Below are positions 1 to 5,876 of a DNA stretch of 9,449 nucleotides, piece after piece; the stretch's first letter is position 1; each line of letters starts with the position of its first letter. The notes below the pieces were generated by a model that saw only the letters and a program-made list of their open reading frames with translations, had not been told where the DNA came from and searched no databases. The translations under genes and the position numbers were made by a program. The stretch is taken from contig CALUTA010000053.1 of the NCBI GenBank assembly GCA_944323585.1, positions 1 through 9,449 of the forward strand, in the 5' to 3' direction. The DNA is from Candidatus Gastranaerophilales bacterium (GTDB taxonomy: Bacteria; Cyanobacteriota; Vampirovibrionia; Gastranaerophilales; Gastranaerophilaceae).

Positions 1-4
1 ACTT

Positions 5-77
5 GCGCTTGTAGCTCAGCAGGTAGAGCACTCCCCTTTTAAGGGATAGGTCGCGCGTTCGAATCGCGCCAAGCGCA
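5..77 (+). tRNA. tRNA-Lys (anticodon UUU)
   Basis: This is a complete cloverleaf. The 7-bp acceptor stem GCGCTTG (5-11) pairs perfectly with CAAGCGC (70-76). The D stem is GCTC/GAGC (14-17/26-29). The anticodon stem 31-35/43-47 holds loop CTTTTAA (36-42), so the anticodon is TTT at 38-40. The outermost anticodon-stem pair (C31 with T47) is a mismatch. The T stem GCGCG/CGCGC (53-57/65-69) encloses the standard TTCGAAT loop. The discriminator base is A77 and no CCA is encoded, so CCA must be added after transcription. It decodes AAA/AAG lysine codons. It is followed at once by its own terminator. Its last 18 bases recur at 284-301. Confidence 0.96.
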
Positions 78-78
78 T

Positions 79-123
79 AAAACAGAGGATAGGCTTAGAC
101 CTATCCTCTGTTTTATCTGTTTT
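79..123 (+). terminator. Intrinsic terminator of the tRNA-Lys gene
   Basis: A perfect 15-bp stem, AAAACAGAGGATAGG (79-93) with CCTATCCTCTGTTTT (100-114), closes a 6-base loop CTTAGA. Two further pairs are possible using A77/T78 with A115/T116. The 3' arm ends in TTTT and is followed by ATCTGTTTT, giving a T-rich tail. The stem begins directly after the discriminator base, so it can also help set the 3' end for tRNA processing. A diverged sister copy lies at 301-343. Confidence 0.88.
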
Positions 124-300
124 GACAAGATTTACGGAACGCGCACAAGGCAAAAGCCTTGTCAATGCGTTCGGCGGATTTGCGGACGGATGTAACGAAG
201 TGAATCCGGATAGCGAGCAGAACGAACCGGCTAAGCCGCAAGGCTTAAAGATGAGTTTCTGGGAGCGTGGAGCAAATCCAAGACGAATCGCGCCAAGCGC
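122..300. other. Non-coding, hairpin-rich spacer between two tRNA-Lys 3' ends
   Basis: I find no convincing gene here. A 61-codon frame opens from a TTG at 122 and runs to 307, but it has no ribosome binding site and its last codons are simply the tRNA tail, so I do not call it. What is visible is secondary structure. ACAAGGC-AAAA-GCCTTGT (145-162) sits inside an outer AACGC/GCGTT pairing (138-142/167-171). CGGAT/ATCCG (187-191/204-208) brackets a 12-base loop. TAAGCC-GCAA-GGCTTA (232-247) is capped by a GNRA-type tetraloop. The local G+C looks higher than in the flanking AT-rich sequence. It could be a remnant of an integrated element, a small structured RNA or a dispersed repeat; nothing here decides among these. 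Confidence 0.5.
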
Positions 301-301
301 A
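284..301 (+). repeat. Second copy of the tRNA-Lys 3' end (direct repeat of 60-77)
   Basis: CGAATCGCGCCAAGCGCA is identical to bases 60-77, that is, half of the T loop, the T-stem 3' strand, the acceptor 3' strand and the discriminator base. Identity stops just upstream (TT in the gene, GA here), so no full tRNA is present. The copies start 224 bp apart. An exact tRNA 3'-end repeat is the usual attachment-site scar left by tyrosine-recombinase elements. Here the enclosed DNA is far too short to carry an integrase, so it would be a remnant. Local duplication is the alternative. Confidence 0.75.
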
Positions 302-343
302 AAATAAAAGGAAGGTTCAACCTTCCTTTTATTTTGCTGTTTT
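301..343 (+). terminator. Second intrinsic terminator, diverged copy of the tRNA-Lys terminator
   Basis: A perfect 15-bp stem, AAAATAAAAGGAAGG (301-315) with CCTTCCTTTTATTTT (321-335), has a 5-base loop TTCAA and a T-rich tail ending in CTGTTTTG (337-344). The terminator at 79-123 ends in the same CTGTTTTG (117-124). The two 5' arms agree at 10 of 15 positions. At each of the five differing positions the opposite arm has changed as well, keeping full pairing. Confidence 0.82.
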
Positions 344-425
344 GTTAGGATAAGAATGCCGGCTGCATTTGAGTGCGAGGCTGCAGAGTACGAAAGTTTA
401 AGCTGTATATCAATATATTTTAAGT

Positions 426-431
426 TATAAT
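426..431 (+). promoter_or_regulatory. -10 box (TATAAT) giving a probably leaderless transcript
   Basis: A consensus TATAAT ends only six bases before the ATG at 438. A transcript starting at the usual distance would begin at or next to the A of the start codon. No Shine-Dalgarno sequence lies in the T-rich stretch before the ATG. No good -35 match is seen about 17 bp upstream (CTGTAT at 403-408 is poor). Confidence 0.5.
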
Positions 432-437
432 CTTTTT

Positions 438-1025
438 ATGGATGATTTTTTATTATTGGCTAAGGCAAATCAGAATAAGGCTCAGGATATTATCAAGAAG
501 CTTCAAATTGAAAATATCTGGCACTCTTGCGGTGCGGAAATTAATCTTGTCGGCTCATTGAAGATGGGGCTTTTAATGAAACATCTGGATATTGATTTTC
601 ATGTTTATAGTGAAAATGTTACGGTTTTAGAAAGTTTTAGTGTAATCCTTAAAATTTGCCAAAATCCGAGTGTGAAAAAATTTTGGTTTAAGGACCTTTT
701 AAATACCGACGAAAATTGTCTTGAATGGCACTTGATTTATGAGGACGAAAACAGCCAAAACTGGCAGATTGACATAATTCACATGCCGCTCAATTCGAAA
801 TATTACGGATATTTTGAAAATGTTGCAGACAGAATTGCCAGTCGTCTTACTGAAGACACAAGGCGTACAATTCTCCGCCTGAAATACGAAACTCCTGATA
901 ATATGAAAATTATGGGAATTGAGTATTATCGTGCTGTATTAGACTACGGCGTTTCAACTTTTGAAAAACTTGCAAAGTTCAGGGAATTATATCCTGTTGA
1001 AGGTGTCGCAGATTGGGTTCCGTAA
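438..1025 (+). CDS. Small Pol-beta-fold nucleotidyltransferase-like protein
   Basis: A 195-aa protein with the signature of the DNA polymerase beta-like nucleotidyltransferase fold. G39-S40 in 'LVGSLKMG' is followed ten residues later by D51-I-D53-F, matching hG[GS]-x(9-13)-Dh[DE]h. A third acidic residue, D112, sits in 'WQIDIIH'. These three aspartates would bind the metal ions. I recognise the overall pattern ('GLLMKHLDIDFHVYS', 'LRLKYETPDN', 'KIMGIEYYRAV') from uncharacterised proteins of gut bacteria. The substrate is unknown and I give no gene name. The start is supported by the recognisable N-terminus and by a TATAAT six bases upstream; there is no ribosome binding site. The last 27 or so codons overlap the end of the opposing glycosyltransferase gene. 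The C-terminal part looks conserved in style ('REL.P..GV.DWVP'), so this frame seems genuine to its stop. Confidence 0.82.
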   Translation: MDDFLLLAKANQNKAQDIIKKLQIENIWHSCGAEINLVGSLKMGLLMKHLDIDFHVYSENVTVLESFSVILKICQNPSVKKFWFKDLLNTDENCLEWHLIYEDENSQNWQIDIIHMPLNSKYYGYFENVADRIASRLTEDTRRTILRLKYETPDNMKIMGIEYYRAVLDYGVSTFEKLAKFRELYPVEGVADWVP

Positions 1026-3868
1026 GTTGTTCCCGCAGTTGCTGATGTTGAGGTTGCAGAAGCCGTAGAGGATGTTGTCATAAGTTTTTCAGCTTTTTCC
1101 AGCATATTTTTACCTTTAACGAAGAACCATGTTCCGCCTCCAAGTGCTGCGGCTGCTACTCCTCCGCCAAATGCAAGAAGTTTTCCGCCTTTAGTGCCTT
1201 TTACGCTCTTTTCAGCAGTGTCTGCTGCATTTTGTACGGATGTATTTTTGATTTCTTCAATTGCCTTTGCTGTTGTCGTTTTAACTGTGTTTGTAATATT
1301 TTCTACAGCTTTTTCAGCCGTTGTTTTGACTGTTGTTTCAAATTTAGACAGCATATCTTCTGACAATTTTTTCATGTTTTCTTCTGCCGTGGTCATTGTT
1401 TTATTCATTAGTTCCTGAAGCTTTTGAGCAAATGCATTAAGTGCAGCATCAAGGCTTTCAGTATTTTCAGCAGCAGATTTTTTTGCCGGATTAACTCTGT
1501 CAACAAGTCGTTTTAAAGGCTTCGTATTTCTTGCCTCCCAGCCTTCGTCGACTTTCCAGACATTTTCACGGTACATTTTGTTTGCGGATTTTCCGTTATT
1601 AAATTCACTGTTGTTGTGCCAGTCAAGTTTTTCTTCAATGTTTTTCTTACATTTAGCAACGTATTTTTCATTATGGTTGTAATATTCATCAGTTATCTCT
1701 TTTAAAAGGTCTGAAACTTCATCTGAAATACGTTCAATTCGTTTGTTGTCAATTTCGTCTGCAGAAGCACCCCAGTCAAGACCGTCAAAAGGCGGGTTCA
1801 TTTCCGGTGCTGTTTTAGTAAGCCAGCCGTTTGATTCATTTGTATAATCAACAGGTCCGCCTGTTTTTGTTGCAAGGTAAGGAACACCGGCAGTTTTAGC
1901 TTCCAGCGGTGTAATTCCGCACATCTCACGTCTTGAGGTGAATCCGCAGTGAGTTGCACAGGCAACCAGTTTGTTCGGAAACAGTCCGTCAACATACATT
2001 GCGTTATGTTTGTATTTGCCGCCATCAAGTTCTGCGATTTCTTTTAAAATTTCCAGAATAAGTCTGAAATCTTTCGCATTTTTATCCCATGGCAAATCGC
2101 CAGCACCGTTAAGCAGTTTAACTTTGAGTTTAATTTCTTCCGGTACATCTTCACGTTTCAAAAATTTAAGGAACCCTTTGTACATGTACGGATAGCCTTT
2201 TTGTTCATCCGGACGCCCCCAGCCCATGATAAGCATTTCATCGGGCTTGAATCTGGATAAACTTCCAAACACGCTTCTTCCGCCTTCAATTTGGGCATCG
2301 CTGAAGAAAACTTTATTTAAAGCATCGCGTCCTTCTTTTTCTGCATCTTCCAGAAGGCCTGTCAGCCATTGCGCATTTTTTATTCTGTTGGCTATTACTT
2401 CTTCAATATTATTTCCGTTATATTTGATTGGTGTAAATCCTGATTTGTGTTCAGAAAGACCGTTATTGCCGCGTCCAAAATTAGATGTATTGTTATCAAT
2501 ACCTAAATTAGCCGGTGTTGAACCGTTAAGCGGGCTTATGGTTTCTATTTCTCTAAGTTCGGCACCAATTCCGGCAGCTACATCCATATCAGGATTTTTC
2601 ATTTCTTTGTCAAAATTTGGCGAAACTGTTCCGAATGTAACATTTTGCGGATTTATTTTTGCGGCTAAGATAGGAATTTTTGTCAGGTTATATGTATTGA
2701 AAAAGTCCTTGAATTTTCCGATAAAAGGAGCAAAAATTTTGTTTGTAAACGCTTTTTCTTCATCTGTAAGATTATGCCAGCCTTTTTTGCTGAAGGAATT
2801 GATAAGATCAAATTCCGGCACCTGTTTTAGCGCTTCGATATCATTTTTATCAAAGAGAATTCTTGCAAAAGCAAACGGGTTGTCCGTATGTCCTTGATAG
2901 TTTAGTCCGGGGTTGTGAGCTGAAAAGTGGGTACGGGTTCCGTTATAGTAGTCATCTCCGCCGGCAGAAAGACTTGCAATATGGAAATACAAAGACGCAA
3001 TCGGTCTGTCATGTCCCCAGAGGTTTGCAGGTTTCCAGTGCCCGAATTCGTCGGTGTCCATCATTTTTTCGGCTTGCAGATATGCACGGCAATAATCAGA
3101 GTTGTTGATTTCCGCATCAATACCATCATTCCCGCCCGGTCCGTAAGTGTAAGGTTTTGGGGTCTTTGCAAGTTCTTTTGTCCAAATCCAGTAGTTTGGT
3201 GTATCTTTAAGTTTGTTGTATGACGGATTTTCTTTTGAAATCTTGAAAATTTCAAAGTGTACTTTTTGCATTTGTCCGAGATCATTATCGGACATTCTTT
3301 CAATCTCGCCTCTGGCGCTTGTTGGTTCAATAATGCAATATTTTGTTAAACTTGTTGCCTCTTTGCCTGCCGGTTCGCTCATTATGACATATTTTAAATC
3401 ATTTTTATCGAAGTTATGCAGTTTTGCAAATTCATCAAGATTGACTCCGGGGTCGGCATGTAAAAATCTGTTCGCCGCAATTTGCTCCGGCAGTTTGCCG
3501 TTTTCATCACGAAGGTCTTTTGTCCATAGAAATACATAGCCGCCTTTCGGGTTGTTATATTCGTGTGCAGGCGGAAAGCTTCGAATATCAAGGTTTTCAT
3601 GTTTAATAAAACTTTGAGGTGCTTCATATGTAACAACACCAAGACCGCCCTGTGAATCTTCCGGCAGACCTGTTCCTTTGTTTTCGTATGCAAGTGAAGC
3701 TATCTGATTTAGATTGCGTTCTCCTCCGGTGAATGTAATCATAGAAAATTGCGGTTTAAAACTCACTGTATCGGCTTGTATTGAGTTTGTTCTGACTTTT
3801 TGTCCGTAATGTTTTCGGCTCTGATGCACCCGATGAATGCTTGCGGGCATGATAGCTTCTACACGCAT
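944..3868 (-). CDS. GT5 glycogen/starch synthase-like glycosyltransferase with C-terminal helical membrane-anchor extension
   Basis: A 974-aa protein, about twice the size of an ordinary GlgA. Residues about 50-690 follow the GT5 layout: 'SQGGLGVV' (72-79) matches the N-terminal K-x-G-G-L loop; 'HDRPIASLYFH' (286-296) and 'HNPGLNYQG' (318-326) match the HDWH and H-N-x-x-YQG motifs; 'VSPNFDKEM' (415-423) and 'LNGS' (447-450) follow. The C-terminal Rossmann half carries 'GRPDEQKG' (551-558, R552 and K557) and the E-x7-E motif 'EMCGITPLE' (648-656). The lysine of the K-x-G-G-L loop is replaced by S72. Sugar transfer from a nucleotide-glucose donor to a glucan is the family role; donor and product here are inferred. 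Residues about 800-890 are a Lys/Glu/Thr/Ala-rich helical region with a tandem 15-residue repeat (846-860, 861-875). A Gly/Ala-rich membrane segment (897-917) and a Ser/Thr tail follow. The ATG at 3868 has AAGGA seven bases upstream. The end overlaps the opposing gene by 82 bp. Confidence 0.85.
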   Translation of the reverse strand: MRVEAIMPASIHRVHQSRKHYGQKVRTNSIQADTVSFKPQFSMITFTGGERNLNQIASLAYENKGTGLPEDSQGGLGVVTYEAPQSFIKHENLDIRSFPPAHEYNNPKGGYVFLWTKDLRDENGKLPEQIAANRFLHADPGVNLDEFAKLHNFDKNDLKYVIMSEPAGKEATSLTKYCIIEPTSARGEIERMSDNDLGQMQKVHFEIFKISKENPSYNKLKDTPNYWIWTKELAKTPKPYTYGPGGNDGIDAEINNSDYCRAYLQAEKMMDTDEFGHWKPANLWGHDRPIASLYFHIASLSAGGDDYYNGTRTHFSAHNPGLNYQGHTDNPFAFARILFDKNDIEALKQVPEFDLINSFSKKGWHNLTDEEKAFTNKIFAPFIGKFKDFFNTYNLTKIPILAAKINPQNVTFGTVSPNFDKEMKNPDMDVAAGIGAELREIETISPLNGSTPANLGIDNNTSNFGRGNNGLSEHKSGFTPIKYNGNNIEEVIANRIKNAQWLTGLLEDAEKEGRDALNKVFFSDAQIEGGRSVFGSLSRFKPDEMLIMGWGRPDEQKGYPYMYKGFLKFLKREDVPEEIKLKVKLLNGAGDLPWDKNAKDFRLILEILKEIAELDGGKYKHNAMYVDGLFPNKLVACATHCGFTSRREMCGITPLEAKTAGVPYLATKTGGPVDYTNESNGWLTKTAPEMNPPFDGLDWGASADEIDNKRIERISDEVSDLLKEITDEYYNHNEKYVAKCKKNIEEKLDWHNNSEFNNGKSANKMYRENVWKVDEGWEARNTKPLKRLVDRVNPAKKSAAENTESLDAALNAFAQKLQELMNKTMTTAEENMKKLSEDMLSKFETTVKTTAEKAVENITNTVKTTTAKAIEEIKNTSVQNAADTAEKSVKGTKGGKLLAFGGGVAAAALGGGTWFFVKGKNMLEKAEKLMTTSSTASATSTSATAGTTYGTQSATPSTGYNSLNFASFSKVETP

Positions 3869-4074
3869 AAGTATATCCTTGTCCCTTGCTAGTATTAAAC
3901 ATTTTGCAGAAAAGAGGTAATCTCCTGCTAATATTCTAAAATACGGGCAAAAAAAAATTCAATAGAATATGCCAAAAATATTAAGTTATATTAAGTAAAG
4001 ATTTTTTATTGTTTAAAGTAATTTGGTCGCATTTAAAGTATTATTATGGTGTAGATTTGAAATAAGGAATTTTC
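3869..4074. promoter_or_regulatory. Divergent intergenic region with repeated TTAA-type motifs
   Basis: These 206 bp separate the minus-strand glycosyltransferase gene from the plus-strand transporter gene and must hold both promoters. For the minus gene a weak pair is visible: TTACCT (complement of 3915-3920), a 17-bp spacer and TAATAC (complement of 3892-3897). For the plus gene a -10-like TATTAT occurs at 4042-4047 without a good -35. Repeated motifs are TTAAGT at 3981 and 3991 and TTTAAAGTA at 4012 and 4032. An inverted repeat, ATATTCTA (3931-3938) and TAGAATAT (3963-3970), brackets the middle. These could be regulator sites; none matches an operator I recognise. No small gene is seen. 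Confidence 0.4.
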
Positions 4075-5355
4075 ATGGACAGATTTTTCGGGATTTTCGG
4101 GATAATTTTTATATTTTTAATAGCTTTTGCAATGTCAAACAATCGGAAAGCTATCAATTATAAAACGGTTGGAACGGGTTTTTTACTTCAGATTTTGCTT
4201 GCGATATTCATCTTTAAGGTTCCGATTGGAAGAACAATGTTTTTGAAACTTGGTGAATTTGTTTCAAAAATTCTGGATTTTGCAAAAGAGGGCGGAAATT
4301 TTGTTTTCGGACACCTGATGAGTTCCGAAAAATTGAGCGAAATTTTTGGCGCAGGAGCACAGGTGTTTGCGCTTCAGCTTATTGCGTCTTTGATATTTAT
4401 GATGATTCTTGTGAATATTCTTTATTACTATGGAATCATGCAAAGAATTGTTCCTCTTCTTGGCAAGGCAATGAATAAGATTATGTCAGTCAGCGGAGCG
4501 GAGGCTCTGTCAAATGTTGCAAGCGCCTTTGTCGGACAGATTGCGGCGCAAATAATGATAAGGCCTTATCTTGCAAAGCTTACAAGATCTGAACTGCTTG
4601 CTTCCATGTCAGGAAGCATGGCGTGTATTTCGGCTGCTACAATGCCGATTTATATAGGACTTGGTGTGCCGGCACAGTATCTTCTTGCGGCATCGGTTAT
4701 GGCGGCTCCGGGGGCTCTTGTGATTTCAAAAATTGTTTATCCCGAAACGGGTACGCCTGAAACAAGCGAGGATATTAAAATCCACTTCAGCAAACGACGC
4801 AGACCTTATATAAATTTGTTTGATGCAATTTCTCAGGGCGCATCTGAGGGTATGAAAGTTGCGATAAATGTTATCGCAATGATTCTGGCACTTGTTGCGC
4901 TTGTGGCTTTTGTGGATTGGGTGCTCGGAGGCTTCGGAAAACTGATTGTTAATTATGCCCATATAAATTTTGCCTCATTTGATCTTACGCAGCTTTCTCT
5001 AAGAATGATTTTAGGCAAAATTTTTGCAATATTTGCTTATTTTATGGGGGTTCCCGGAACTGAGGCCACGACGGTCGGAAGTCTTATGGGAACGAAGCTT
5101 GTATTGAATGAGATGGTTGCTTATGTTGATTTGAGCACATTGCCTCAGGCTCTTTCCGACAAAAGCTTTTTGATTGCAAGTATAGCTCTTTGCAGTTTTG
5201 GAAACTTCGGTTCAATTGCAATTCAAATGGGCGGTATTGGCGAGATGGCACCAAACCAGAGAAAAAATCTGGCAAGACTCGGCGTCAGAGCACTTATTTG
5301 CGGAACTCTCACCTGTTATATGTCGGCAGCCATTGCAGGAATTTTGATGGGGTAA
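4075..5355 (+). CDS. CNT-family (NupC-type) nucleoside transporter homologue with altered binding site
   Basis: A 426-aa polytopic inner-membrane protein matching concentrative nucleoside transporters over its full length. Recognisable blocks are 'SNNRKAINYKTVG' (21-33), 'FGAGAQVFALQ' (91-101), 'YYYGIMQRI' (117-125), 'SGAEALSNVASAFVGQ' (140-155), 'IRPYLAKLTRSEL' (162-174), 'GSLMGTKLVLNEMVAYVDL' (335-353) and 'SIAIQMGGIGEMAP' (380-393). Family members import nucleosides with sodium or protons. Ribose-contact positions known from Vibrio cholerae CNT appear kept (E330, F375, N377, S380). The usual G-Q-T-E-A-P is here G-Q-I-A-A-Q (154-159), and sodium-ligand positions are changed (S150, C184), so substrate and coupling ion are uncertain. 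The ATG at 4075 has AAGGA six bases upstream. The gene stands alone: it diverges from the glycosyltransferase and converges on the zinc-ribbon gene, its stop 1 bp from that gene's stop. Confidence 0.88.
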   Translation: MDRFFGIFGIIFIFLIAFAMSNNRKAINYKTVGTGFLLQILLAIFIFKVPIGRTMFLKLGEFVSKILDFAKEGGNFVFGHLMSSEKLSEIFGAGAQVFALQLIASLIFMMILVNILYYYGIMQRIVPLLGKAMNKIMSVSGAEALSNVASAFVGQIAAQIMIRPYLAKLTRSELLASMSGSMACISAATMPIYIGLGVPAQYLLAASVMAAPGALVISKIVYPETGTPETSEDIKIHFSKRRRPYINLFDAISQGASEGMKVAINVIAMILALVALVAFVDWVLGGFGKLIVNYAHINFASFDLTQLSLRMILGKIFAIFAYFMGVPGTEATTVGSLMGTKLVLNEMVAYVDLSTLPQALSDKSFLIASIALCSFGNFGSIAIQMGGIGEMAPNQRKNLARLGVRALICGTLTCYMSAAIAGILMG

Positions 5356-5356
5356 G

Positions 5357-5668
5357 TTAAACTTCTTTGTGAAGGTATTTTGTCCAGTTTTCGTCAAGAT
5401 TTTTGATAAATCTGTGAGCATCAATTACGTCATCATAGCTGATAGGATCCGGACCTTCTATTACTTCAAACGGCTCGGGGTCTTTTACATCAATATCTGA
5501 AAATCCTAAAAATGCTATTCCGTAATTTTTTCCGCAATTTCTGCACTGAAGATTCACAACCAGAAGCCCCGCTTCGTCACGTTTTACGGTAAGAGAGTCT
5601 TCGTCAAATCCTTTCTTACAGACTGAACAGCACAGGTTTTTAAACAGTTTCCCCAGGTTCTTTTTCAT
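5357..5668 (-). CDS. Small zinc-ribbon protein of unknown function
   Basis: A 103-aa soluble protein. C14-x2-C17 and C42-x2-C45 form a treble-clef or ribbon-type zinc site at the N-terminus, with an extra C13 beside the first pair and a basic N-terminus (MKKNLGKLFK). The C-terminal half is acidic ('DIDVKDPEPFEVIEGPDP') and ends in a predicted amphipathic helix, 'DDVIDAHRFIKNLDENW' (79-95). I recall this 'YDDV.DAH.F.KN.D' ending from uncharacterised short proteins of anaerobes, but no function is known to me. The ATG at 5668 is preceded by GAGGAAAATT, a good ribosome binding site. The 3' end abuts the transporter's stop with one base between and no terminator hairpin. Upstream it diverges from the 31-codon membrane peptide gene. 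Confidence 0.8.
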   Translation of the reverse strand: MKKNLGKLFKNLCCSVCKKGFDEDSLTVKRDEAGLLVVNLQCRNCGKNYGIAFLGFSDIDVKDPEPFEVIEGPDPISYDDVIDAHRFIKNLDENWTKYLHKEV

Positions 5669-5780
5669 AATTTTCCTCTTTTCTTATATTAGCAAAAATT
5701 TTAATTCTTTTTTGTAAAATAATGTTAAATTATTAGCTGACATGGGAATAATATAACATGTAAGCTATAGGAGAGTTTAT

Positions 5781-5876
5781 ATGGAAGCTATTAATTTAAT
5801 CTTATTCGGGTTTATCGTTTACACTGCGTTAATCGTTGTCCCAAGCATCTGGGAAGAATTAACAACTGAAGGTTAA
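5781..5876 (+). CDS. 31-aa acidic single-span membrane peptide
   Basis: A short frame (ATG at 5781, TAA at 5874-5876) preceded by AGGAG at 5769-5773, seven bases before the ATG, which is among the best ribosome binding sites in the window. The product starts MEAIN, has one hydrophobic span (about residues 4-22, with FGFIVYTALIVVP at 9-21) and ends SIWEELTTEG. It has four glutamates (E2, E25, E26, E30) and no lysine or arginine, so the usual positive-inside rule gives no orientation. An AT-rich -10-like stretch, AATAATATAAC, lies at 5747-5757. It diverges from the zinc-ribbon gene and stands alone before the end of bioA. I do not recognise the family. Such peptides are often subunits or regulators of larger membrane complexes, but nothing here names a partner. 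Confidence 0.6.
   Translation: MEAINLILFGFIVYTALIVVPSIWEELTTEG

Noticed and set aside
122..127. Perfect TTGACA -35 box
   Set aside because: No -10-like hexamer lies 16-18 bp downstream (ACAAGG at 145-150) and no gene follows.
122..307. 61-codon open frame after the tRNA
   Set aside because: It starts at TTG with no ribosome binding site, contains several RNA-like inverted repeats, and its C-terminus is a translation of the tRNA 3' end and terminator.
1194..1418. Hydrophobic 74-codon plus-strand frame
   Set aside because: It is the complement of the Lys/Glu/Thr-rich helical tail, which yields a false membrane-like protein; no start signals.
2226..2897. 223-codon plus-strand frame inside the glycosyltransferase gene
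   Set aside because: It is an antisense shadow: Ser/Leu/Pro-rich product, no ribosome binding site, and fully inside a gene with conserved GT-B motifs.
5781..5876. Possible likeness of the 31-aa peptide to small photosystem or cytochrome complex subunits
   Set aside because: The sequence does not match any such subunit I know, and the inferred organism is non-photosynthetic; the likeness is only in size and hydrophobicity.
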